Assembly (NCBI GenBank): GCA_030037105.1
Contig: JASHRY010000015.1
Location: 1-10,890, forward strand
Length of the DNA: 10,890 nt
Direction of reading: 5' to 3'
Origin: Xanthobacteraceae bacterium
Lineage (GTDB): Bacteria > Pseudomonadota > Alphaproteobacteria > Rhizobiales > Xanthobacteraceae
The translations under genes and the position numbers were made by a program. Each line of letters begins with the position of its first letter. Positions within the stretch are counted from its first letter, which is position 1. Shown here in pieces: positions 1-7,354 of the stretch. Below the pieces are notes generated by a model. The model ran no database searches and was not told the DNA's origin. It was given only the letters and a program-made list of their open reading frames with translations.

Positions 1-498
1 GAGCTGCCGCGCGCCTGCGCGACGCGCTTGGCGCGCAGCAAGGCCGCGACGGCGCTCGCCATGGTGCGGCTCGATGACGAGCTCAAAAGCTCCTACATCC
101 TCGCCGCCGACACGGTGGTCGCCGTCGGCCGCCGCATCCTGCCGAAAGCGGAGCTGCTCGACGAGGCGGCGCAATGCCTGCGGCTCCTCTCCGGCCGCAA
201 TCACCGCGTGCACACCGCCGTCTGCCTGGTGACGCCGAAGGAGACGTTTCGTCAGCGTCACGTGGAGACGCGGGTGCGCTTCAAGCGCTTGTCCGATCAG
301 GACATCGAGGCCTATCTCGCTTCCGGCGAATGGCGGGGCAAGGCCGGCGGCTACGCGGCGCAGGGCATCGCCGGGACTTTCATCGTCAAGATCGTCGGCT
401 CCTTCTCCAACATCGTCGGCCTACCGCTCTACGAGACCATGGCGCTCCTGGGCGGCGAAGGCTACCCGATCCATTTCGGCTGGCTCAACACGTTGTAA
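1..498 (+). CDS. maf: Maf family nucleoside triphosphate pyrophosphatase (5' truncated by window edge)
   Basis: Partial gene: frame 1 is open from base 1 to the TAA at 496-498, giving 165 visible codons, so the first roughly 40 residues of a usual ~200-residue Maf lie outside; the ATG at 61 is internal. Maf proteins hydrolyse non-canonical or ordinary nucleotides (dTTP/UTP-type activity in the YhdE branch) to the monophosphate and have been linked to septum inhibition. Visible signatures: AADTVV (visible residues 35-40) with the conserved Asp, [10 protein letters not shown] (63-72), [12 protein letters not shown] (111-122) and [13 protein letters not shown] (133-145). The GKAG-GY-QG pattern favours the YhdE-like (dTTP/UTP) group over YceF; that is an inference from motif style. 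The usual LGKP segment reads LPKA here. It lies 27 bases upstream of yacG on the same strand, a pairing I recall from other Hyphomicrobiales. Confidence 0.95.
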   Translation, partial: ELPRACATRLARSKAATALAMVRLDDELKSSYILAADTVVAVGRRILPKAELLDEAAQCLRLLSGRNHRVHTAVCLVTPKETFRQRHVETRVRFKRLSDQDIEAYLASGEWRGKAGGYAAQGIAGTFIVKIVGSFSNIVGLPLYETMALLGGEGYPIHFGWLNTL

Positions 499-501
499 GC
501 T

Positions 502-521
502 GGCGCGGCCTTTTCCGCGCC
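502..521 (+). promoter_or_regulatory. Hairpin between maf and yacG
   Basis: GGCGCGG (502-508) pairs perfectly with CCGCGCC (515-521) around a CCTTTT loop. It ends four bases before the yacG ATG and fills the place where a ribosome binding site would be. It has no T-tract after it, so it is not an obvious terminator. An effect on yacG translation is inference. Confidence 0.45.
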
Positions 522-525
522 CCAT

Positions 526-735
526 ATGCAAGTCATGATCGAGGTTCAACTTGGAAAGACCTGCCCGATTTGCGGCAAACCCGGCGTCGCGGCGTTCCGG
601 CCGTTCTGTTCGCGACGCTGCGCCGACGTCGATCTCAATCGCTGGCTGTCCGGAGTCTACGCCGTGCCGGTCACGGACGATGAAGAAGAGGACGAACGGC
701 GCGACGCCGGCGGCGATGAGTCGGGCCGGAGCTGA
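526..735 (+). CDS. yacG: YacG, zinc-binding DNA gyrase inhibitor
   Basis: Small 69-residue protein with the YacG zinc knuckle: CPICGKP at 13-19 and FCSRRCADVDLNRWLSG at 27-43, giving four cysteines C13, C16, C28 and C32 for one Zn ion, followed by the family's RWLSGVYAVP stretch and an acidic tail (DDEEEDE, 51-57). In E. coli YacG binds the GyrB C-terminal region and inhibits DNA binding by gyrase. The length fits the family (about 60-70). Two in-frame ATGs are possible, 526 (chosen, longest) and 535; neither has a clear Shine-Dalgarno, because a 7-bp hairpin occupies the 502-521 spacer. It sits directly after maf and is probably cotranscribed with it. Family assignment is firm; the exact start is not. 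Confidence 0.93.
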   Translation: MQVMIEVQLGKTCPICGKPGVAAFRPFCSRRCADVDLNRWLSGVYAVPVTDDEEEDERRDAGGDESGRS

Positions 736-739
736 TCAA

Positions 740-764
740 CACCTCGCTCCGGCGGGGAGAGGTG
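740..764 (+). repeat. Degenerate palindromic repeat copy downstream of yacG
   Basis: CACCTC (740-745) pairs with GAGGTG (759-764), and the right half reads GGCGGGGAGAGGTG. This resembles the CCTCTCCCC...GGGGAGAGG palindromes dispersed through many Hyphomicrobiales genomes (from memory). Only the right half is well preserved. There is no T-run, so a terminator role for yacG is uncertain. Confidence 0.4.
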
Positions 765-799
765 AAAACAACCGCGCTTTCCTGATGCCCGCGCCATTC

Positions 800-828
800 T
801 GGACAGTCGAAATTCGAGCCTCTATAAC
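800..828 (+). promoter_or_regulatory. Sigma70-type promoter of tRNA-Phe
   Basis: A -35 box TGGACA (800-805) and a -10 box TATAAC (823-828) are separated by exactly 17 bases. Transcription would start near 835, about 27 bases before the mature tRNA 5' end. The bases after the -10 box (CGCCGCTCTCGCGCGC) are GC-rich, as in stringently controlled stable-RNA promoters; that control is inferred. Confidence 0.65.
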
Positions 829-861
829 CGCCGCTCTCGCGCGCCCGGCGCGCCCCAGTGG

Positions 862-937
862 GCCCAGGTAGCTCAGTCGGTAGAGCACTGCACTGAAAAT
901 GCAGGTGTCGGTGGTTCAATTCCGCCCCTGGGCACCA
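862..937 (+). tRNA. tRNA-Phe (GAA)
   Basis: A complete 76-base cloverleaf can be folded by hand. The acceptor stem GCCCAGG (862-868) pairs with CCTGGGC (927-933), the discriminator is A934 and CCA is encoded (935-937). The D-stem is GCTC/GAGC (871-874, 883-886). The anticodon stem CTGCA/TGCAG (888-892, 900-904) encloses loop CTGAAAA with anticodon GAA at 895-897, which reads UUC/UUU for phenylalanine. The T-arm is GGTGG TTCAATT CCGCC (910-926), with one wobble pair and the usual TTC start. A good promoter lies just upstream. No intrinsic terminator with a T-tract is visible after the gene. Confidence 0.98.
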
Positions 938-1279
938 TCACTTTTCGGCCCGACAATTTCGCCGGCGCATGCGCCGCATGATCGCGTGCGCGCGCCGCGG
1001 TCGGGATCGTCGCTTCCGAACTCGCGGGCGTCGCCGCGCTGCATCGAGCGACCGTATTCTGCTACTTGCGCGCGGCGGTCAACCGTCACATCGCTGTCAT
1101 TGCGGAGATTGGACCGCTTCATTTCATACCGACTTTCGATTTTCACCTCTCCCAGCACGAGGGAAAAGAGAGTGGCCGTCCGGATGGAGCGGCATTCTTC
1201 CGTGTGACGCTTCGACGACAGATCATTCGCCTTTGGCGGTAGTCCAGGTTCGCCGAAATGATCCTCCCGCAAGGCTGCT
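938..1279. other. Region without a gene between tRNA-Phe and the efflux operon
   Basis: The whole gene-free stretch runs 938-1364; its last 85 bases hold the marR promoter and leader. This part shows no credible gene. The frame of the marR gene is open back to 969, but the translation is arginine-rich and includes a phrase typical of translated palindromic repeats, so it is not taken as coding. Contents: a perfect 14-base palindrome CGGCGCATGCGCCG (963-976) 26 bases past the tRNA, and a decayed palindromic repeat (1144-1176). GC content falls towards the marR end. Confidence 0.6.
1144..1176. repeat. Decayed CCTCTCCC/GGGAGAGG palindromic repeat
   Basis: CACCTCTCCC is followed by a short AGCACGA loop and an imperfect right arm GGGAAAAGAGAGTG. 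Read in the marR frame it gives FSPLPARGKRE, close to the SPLPARGERE phrase usually seen when this type of repeat is translated (from memory). The right arm has base changes and extra A residues, so this looks like an old copy. Confidence 0.45.
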
Positions 1280-1316
1280 TTGCAGGAAATACTCACCAAT
1301 TATAAGTCACCTTATA
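1280..1316 (+). promoter_or_regulatory. Candidate promoter and MarR operator of the efflux operon
   Basis: In an AT-rich island, TATAAG (1301-1306) and CTTATA (1311-1316) form a perfect 6-4-6 inverted repeat centred on TCAC, 49 bases before the marR ATG. MarR-family repressors commonly bind AT-rich palindromes of this size in their own promoters. A possible -35 TTGCAG (1280-1285) and -10 TATAAG (1301-1306) have a short 15-base spacer, so the palindrome would cover the -10 region. An alternative -10 is TATATT (1313-1318). Binding by the adjacent MarR protein is inferred. Confidence 0.5.
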
Positions 1317-1364
1317 TTAAGTCTCCTAAGCAAACAAACCTATGGGAAGCGAGAGATTGGATTC

Positions 1365-1847
1365 ATGCCACGACGTTCGCTCAATCGTGAATTTGCTTTT
1401 ATTCTCAATGATGTGGCTCGTCTGCTGCGAACCTATGCCGATCACAAAGCGGCGCAGTTCGGCATCACCCGCGGCCAATGGGCGGTGCTGGTGCGGCTCG
1501 AGCGGTGCGAAGGTTTGAAGCAATCGGAGCTAGCCGAAATGCTCGATTTGCAGCCGATCACGCTCACGCGGCTGCTCGACAAGCTCAGCGACGGCGGCCT
1601 GATCGAGCGCCGGCCGGATGCCGCCGACCGCCGTGCCAAACGCCTGTTCCTGACGCCGGCGGCGCGACCCTTGCTCGAACAGCTCGCCGCTCTCGGCGAG
1701 GAAACGATGGCGGGCACGCTCGCCGGCGTTGATCGCGCGCGCATCGAGCAGATGGTCCGCGAACTCGCGGTGGTGAAAGAAAATCTGCGGCGGCTGATCC
1801 AGCAACGTGGCGCCGGCCAGGCGGCGGGGGAGCGGCGCTATGGCTGA
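1365..1847 (+). CDS. MarR-family transcriptional regulator (EmrR/MarR-like)
   Basis: A 160-residue winged helix-turn-helix protein of typical MarR length. Residues 38-98 form the DNA-binding part: QWAVLVRLERCEGLKQSELA, recognition helix region LQPITLTRLLDKLSDGGLIE (62-81), and wing RRPDAADRRAKRLFLT (82-97) with the hallmark DxRDRR-like arginines. The flanking N- and C-terminal helices would form the dimer interface. The start at 1365 was chosen because it begins the conserved fold and has a GAGAG ribosome binding site at 1351-1355; the same frame is open back to 969 but upstream codons do not look like protein. The stop overlaps the next gene by 8 bases. It is probably the local repressor of the efflux genes, released by a hydrophobic ligand; the ligand is unknown. 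One cysteine (C48) is present, and a redox role is not supported. Confidence 0.93.
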   Translation: MPRRSLNREFAFILNDVARLLRTYADHKAAQFGITRGQWAVLVRLERCEGLKQSELAEMLDLQPITLTRLLDKLSDGGLIERRPDAADRRAKRLFLTPAARPLLEQLAALGEETMAGTLAGVDRARIEQMVRELAVVKENLRRLIQQRGAGQAAGERRYG

Positions 1848-3048
1848 AGCTCTCCGCAAATCCGTGCCGCCGGCGCATGAGGAAGCGCCGGATACTCCGA
1901 GGACGCCGCCGCCGATCACGCCGGTCGCGCCGGTCGCCGCGCCGCCGCCGCCCGCTCAGCAACGACACGGCGCCCACGACCGGCCGCGCCGTCGCGATCG
2001 GCTGCGCAGGGTGTTATTCGCGCTGCTGCCGCTCGCGCTCGTCATCGGCTGTTATTGGTACGTCACCGGCGGAGAGGTGATGTCGACGGATGACGCCTAT
2101 GTCGAAGCCGACAAAGTCGGCATTTCCACCGACGTTTCCGGCATCGTCAAAGAGGTCGCTGTCACGGAGAACCAGCACGTCGCCGCCGGCCAGGTTCTCT
2201 ACCGGCTCGATCCGCGGCAATTCCAGATTGCCCTCGACAACGCCAAGGCCAATTTGGCGCAGACGGCGCTGTCGATCGAGGCGATGAAGCAGGATTACAA
2301 ACGCATGGTGAGCGAGGCCGCCGCGCAACAAGCGCAGGTCGAGCTCGATCAAGTGAACTACGACCGCAACGCCGTGTTGCTGCGCAGCGCCACCGTTTCG
2401 CAGTCGGTCTACGACCAGTCGCGCTACACGCTCGACAACGACAAGGGCAAGCTCGCCGCGCTGCGCGAACAGGCGCAAGTGCAGCTCGCCAAGCTCGGCG
2501 GCAATCCGGATGTCGATGTGACCCGGCACCCGCAATACCTGCAGGCGCAGGCGCAGGTCGAGGAGGCGCAGCGCCAGCTCGATCATACGGTGATAAAGGC
2601 GCCGTTCGCCGGGACGGTTACCAATGTGCCGGCGATCGCGCCCGGAAAATACCTCGCGGCTTCGACGACCGCCTTTTTCCTCGTCGACACCGATCACGTC
2701 TGGGTCGACGCCACGCCGAAGGAGACGGAGCTCACCTATGTGCGGCCCGGGCAGTCCGTGACGGTGACGGTCGACACCTATCCGGACCGCGTGTGGCACG
2801 GCGTCGTCGACAGCGTGAGCCCGGCCGCGGCGCAGGAGTTCTCGCTGCTGCCGGCGCAGAACACCAGCGGCAATTGGGTGAAGGTGGTGCAGCGTGTTCC
2901 GATGCGCGTGCGCCTCGACACACGCGACAAGACGCTGCCGCCGCTGCGTGCCGGGATGAGCGTCGAAGTCAACGTCGATACCGGGCACGCGCGCGGCTTG
3001 CCGCGCTTCCTGACCCGTTGGTTCGGCAAAGCTCGGCGGGATCGGTGA
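1840..3048 (+). CDS. emrA: EmrA-type membrane fusion protein (HlyD family)
   Basis: A 402-residue periplasmic adaptor of an EmrAB-TolC-type efflux pump. Residues 1-55 are cytoplasmic and unusual: proline/alanine-rich (PRTPPPITPVAPVAAPPPPA, 20-39) and then basic. One transmembrane segment follows at about 57-75. STDDAYVEAD (82-91) is the EmrA/HlyD signature at the start of the first lipoyl half. A long coiled-coil hairpin spans about 128-250, then the second lipoyl half TVIKAPFAGTV (250-260) and the beta-barrel region, including GNWVKVVQRVPMRVRL (344-359), a stretch well kept in EmrA proteins. The start at 1840 has GGGGGAG upstream and overlaps the marR stop by 8 bases, suggesting translational coupling. 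It would link the EmrB pump to an outer-membrane channel not encoded here. Confidence 0.95.
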   Translation: MAEALRKSVPPAHEEAPDTPRTPPPITPVAPVAAPPPPAQQRHGAHDRPRRRDRLRRVLFALLPLALVIGCYWYVTGGEVMSTDDAYVEADKVGISTDVSGIVKEVAVTENQHVAAGQVLYRLDPRQFQIALDNAKANLAQTALSIEAMKQDYKRMVSEAAAQQAQVELDQVNYDRNAVLLRSATVSQSVYDQSRYTLDNDKGKLAALREQAQVQLAKLGGNPDVDVTRHPQYLQAQAQVEEAQRQLDHTVIKAPFAGTVTNVPAIAPGKYLAASTTAFFLVDTDHVWVDATPKETELTYVRPGQSVTVTVDTYPDRVWHGVVDSVSPAAAQEFSLLPAQNTSGNWVKVVQRVPMRVRLDTRDKTLPPLRAGMSVEVNVDTGHARGLPRFLTRWFGKARRDR

Positions 3049-4583
3049 TGGCGGGTGAGCGCGCGCCGCAGGGCGGGAGGCGCGGACCGATCACCGTTTG
3101 CGTGATCCTTGCCACCCTCATGCAAGCGCTGGATACGACCATCGCCAATGTCGCGCTGCCCTACATGCAGGGCAGCGTCGCGGCGAGCCAGGACCAGATC
3201 GACTGGGTGTTGACGTCCTATATCGTCGCCGCTGCGATCATGACGCCGCCGACCGGCTTTCTTGCCCGCCGCTTCGGATTGAAGCGCCTGTTCCTGGTCG
3301 CCATCGGCGGCTTTACCGCCGCCTCGATGCTGTGCGGGATGGCGCAATCCTTGACGCAGATCGTGCTTTTCCGCGTCCTGCAGGGCGCGTTCGGCGCCGC
3401 GCTGGTTCCGCTCTCGCAATCCGTTCTGCTCGGCACCTATCCGCGGGAGCGTCACGGCTTCGCCATGGCGCTGTTCGGCATCGGCGTGATGATCGGGCCG
3501 GTACTGGGCCCGGTTCTCGGCGGCTGGCTCACCCAGAACTACAGTTGGCGCTATGTCTTTTACATCAACCTGCCGATCGGCATCCTCGATTTGCTCGGCA
3601 TCATGGCTTTCCTGCCGGAGTTTCCGCAGAATCCGGCCGGCAAGCTCGACTGGTTCGGCTTCGGCACCCTGAGCGTCGGACTCGGCGCCCTGCAAATCAT
3701 GCTCGACCGCGGCGAGCAGAAGGACTGGTTCGGTTCGCCCGAGATCGTCATCGAGGCGATCGTCGCCGTCTCGGCGTTCTATCTGTTCCTCGTCCACACC
3801 TTCACCGCGGACGAGCCTTTTGTCAGGCCGGCCTTGTTCCGCGATCGCAACTTCGCCGCCGGCATGCTGTTCATCGCCATTGTCGGCCTCACCTATTACG
3901 CCTCGATGGCGCTGCAGCCGCCCTATCTCCAGGAGCTGATGGACTACCCGGTGGTCACCGCCGGCTTGGTGATGGGCCCGCGCGGCGTCGGCACCATGGC
4001 CTCCATGCTGATCGTCGGGCGACTGGTGGGGCGTGCCGATACCCGCGTCCTGCTCGCCGCCGGGCTCGCCCTTACGGCGTGGTCGTTTTCCGCGATGACT
4101 GGCTGGACGCCGGACGTATCGCAGGCCGCGATCATCGGCGTCACCATGGTCCAGGGCTTCGGTCTCGGCTTTCTCTTCGTGCCGCTAAGCGCGGCGACCC
4201 TGTCGACATTACCGCTGAAGCAGCGCACCGAAGGCGCCGGTTTGTTCAGCCTGTCACGCAACATCGGCTCAAGCGTCGGCATTTCCGTGGTGAACAGCCT
4301 GCTGATACGCAATACGCAGATAAACCATGCCGCGATCGTGCAGCACGTGACGTCGGTGAACCGCGCCTTTGAAAACCCGACCGTCGCGCACTTCTGGAAT
4401 CCGCTGACCGCCGCCGGCCGCGCCGCCCTCGACGCCGTGGTGACGCGTCAAGCGCAGATCATCGCCTATATCGACGATTACAAGCTTTTAATGATCGCGA
4501 CGCTCGCCGTGATCCCGCTGCTCGTCGTCTTCAAGAGGCCGGGCGCCAGCCGCGTCGCGGAACCCGTCGTGGTCGCGGAGTGA
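3048..4583 (+). CDS. emrB: EmrB-type DHA2 family MFS multidrug exporter
   Basis: A 511-residue inner-membrane drug/proton antiporter of the 14-TM DHA2 group; length is as expected. Signatures in order: LDTTIANVALPYM (28-40, motif D1 in TM1), GFLARRFGLKR (70-80, motif A in loop 2-3), RVLQGAFGAALVPLSQS (109-125, motif B), GIGVMIGPVLGPVLGG (144-159, the antiporter motif C) and WRYVFYINLPIG (167-178), characteristic of EmrB. Hydrophobic segments continue to the last TM near the C-terminus. The ATG at 3048 shares one base with the emrA stop (TGATG), so the two genes are surely cotranslated. EmrB with EmrA exports hydrophobic compounds such as uncouplers and some antibiotics in E. coli; the substrate here cannot be read from sequence. 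The gene ends 87 bases from the convergent pnp stop. Confidence 0.95.
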   Translation: MAGERAPQGGRRGPITVCVILATLMQALDTTIANVALPYMQGSVAASQDQIDWVLTSYIVAAAIMTPPTGFLARRFGLKRLFLVAIGGFTAASMLCGMAQSLTQIVLFRVLQGAFGAALVPLSQSVLLGTYPRERHGFAMALFGIGVMIGPVLGPVLGGWLTQNYSWRYVFYINLPIGILDLLGIMAFLPEFPQNPAGKLDWFGFGTLSVGLGALQIMLDRGEQKDWFGSPEIVIEAIVAVSAFYLFLVHTFTADEPFVRPALFRDRNFAAGMLFIAIVGLTYYASMALQPPYLQELMDYPVVTAGLVMGPRGVGTMASMLIVGRLVGRADTRVLLAAGLALTAWSFSAMTGWTPDVSQAAIIGVTMVQGFGLGFLFVPLSAATLSTLPLKQRTEGAGLFSLSRNIGSSVGISVVNSLLIRNTQINHAAIVQHVTSVNRAFENPTVAHFWNPLTAAGRAALDAVVTRQAQIIAYIDDYKLLMIATLAVIPLLVVFKRPGASRVAEPVVVAE

Positions 4584-4670
4584 AATGCAGTGGTCCGCTC
4601 GTCCCACGCAGGGAACCGGCGGCTCCCGTCTTCGCCGGCGCGAGAATGAGCGGTACCTCGCCGCTGCGGC
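4584..4670. other. Convergent intergenic spacer emrB/pnp
   Basis: These 87 bases separate the stops of two converging genes. A weak hairpin, CCGGCG (4616-4621) with CGCCGG (4633-4638) and an 11-base loop, could stop transcription from both sides, but no T-tract is present on either strand. A second small stem is AGCGG/CCGCT (4649-4665). A terminator is expected here by position but is not demonstrated. Confidence 0.35.
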
Positions 4671-6836
<2,166 letters not shown>

Positions 6837-6850
6837 TGCGATTGTCTCTC

Positions 6851-6878
6851 ATGGTTTTCGCGAAAGAGCGAAAGCCAT
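6851..6878 (-). promoter_or_regulatory. Hairpin in the pnp mRNA leader next to the ribosome binding site
   Basis: In the pnp-sense strand ATGGCTTTCGC pairs with GCGAAAACCAT around a six-base loop, giving 10 pairs of 11 with a single C-A mismatch. The 3' arm ends at 6851 and the GAGAGA ribosome binding site lies right after it (6850-6845). In E. coli a leader stem-loop cut by RNase III lets PNPase repress its own mRNA; the same role here is inferred from position. Confidence 0.55.
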
Positions 6879-6902
6879 AAGCAAGACGGCGAGACGTTGT
6901 CG

Positions 6903-7018
6903 GCGCAGCTCCGCTGCGCGGCCTGCTCAGCGTCCGGCGATCCTGCCATGGCCTTCGGACCTTCCCTGATAGGACGGGCCGGCGGCCCGTCGCTCCAAAA
7001 TCGGCAGCGGCGCTGCCG
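6903..7018 (-). repeat. Three perfect hairpins in the rpsO-pnp spacer
   Basis: Three perfect stems with three-base loops lie in series: GCGCAGC/GCTGCGC (6903-6919, 7 bp), GACGGGCC/GGCCCGTC (6973-6991, 8 bp) and CGGCAGC/GCTGCCG (7002-7018, 7 bp). None is followed by a T-tract on the transcribed strand. They could protect the rpsO message or be processing sites between rpsO and pnp; function is inferred. Confidence 0.45.
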
Positions 7019-7051
7019 TACGGCGAGCGGAGGGCTGACGCGCTCCGCCAC

Positions 7052-7074
7052 GAAACGCGCGGGATACCCGCGCG
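7052..7074 (-). terminator. Candidate weak terminator/attenuator after rpsO
   Basis: Eight bases after the rpsO stop, CGCGCGGG and CCCGCGCG form a perfect 8-bp GC stem around a three-base loop (7056-7074), followed on the - strand by TTTCG. The position matches the partial rpsO terminator of E. coli, which gives both rpsO and rpsO-pnp transcripts. The T-run is only three bases, so read-through is likely. Confidence 0.5.
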
Positions 7075-7082
7075 CGAACTTG

Positions 7083-7352
7083 TTACCGACGAATATCCAG
7101 TCGTTCGATCAACTCCTTGTAACGCCCCTCGTTCGTGCGCCGAAGATAATCCAGTATCTGGCGGCGCTGCGCCACGAGCCTCAACAGCCCGCGCCGCGAG
7201 TGGTTGTCTTTGACGTGGGCCTTGAAGTGATCCGTCAGGTTGTTGATCCGCTCCGATAACAGCGCAACCTGGACTTCGGGCGAACCCGTGTCGCCGGTCT
7301 TGACAGCGTATGTCTTGATGAGCTCCGCCTTGCGCGCGGTGGTAATCGACAT
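7083..7352 (-). CDS. rpsO: 30S ribosomal protein S15
   Basis: An 89-residue S15 of exact family length. It binds the central domain of 16S rRNA, a primary step in 30S assembly, and helps form an intersubunit bridge. Signatures: [13 protein letters not shown] at the start, [13 protein letters not shown] (20-32), [22 protein letters not shown] (43-64, the rRNA-contacting part) and [13 protein letters not shown] at the end. The ATG at 7352 was chosen because it gives the family N-terminus; TTG (7361) and GTG (7358) codons just upstream are in frame, but the purine-rich AGGAAAAGG lies 9 bases before the ATG. The gene starts 2 bases after the truB stop, so coupling is likely. S15 represses its own mRNA in several bacteria; a hairpin 28 bases upstream may be part of such a control. 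Confidence 0.97.
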   Translation of the reverse strand: MSITTARKAELIKTYAVKTGDTGSPEVQVALLSERINNLTDHFKAHVKDNHSRRGLLRLVAQRRQILDYLRRTNEGRYKELIERLDIRR

Positions 7353-7354
7353 CG

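Noticed and set aside
969..1364. N-terminal extension of the MarR protein back to 969
   Set aside because: The upstream codons run through a palindromic repeat and the operator/promoter, are arginine-rich and unlike MarR; the ATG at 1365 has a ribosome binding site and gives the normal length.
1342..1520. Short open frame from the ATG at 1342 overlapping the marR start
   Set aside because: Out of frame with marR, under 60 codons, no ribosome binding site of its own and no recognisable product.
2014..3797. Two long - strand open frames opposite emrA and emrB
   Set aside because: They overlap each other and the clearly coding efflux genes, have low-complexity R/H/D-rich translations and no family features.
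909..4670. Integration site (att) at the tRNA-Phe 3' end
   Set aside because: I looked for a second copy of the tRNA 3' segment (CCCCTGGGCACCA) near the far end of the efflux operon and found none; no integrase is present.
6902..7074. CRISPR array in the rpsO-pnp spacer
   Set aside because: The inverted repeats differ from each other in sequence and spacing; there is no direct repeat unit.
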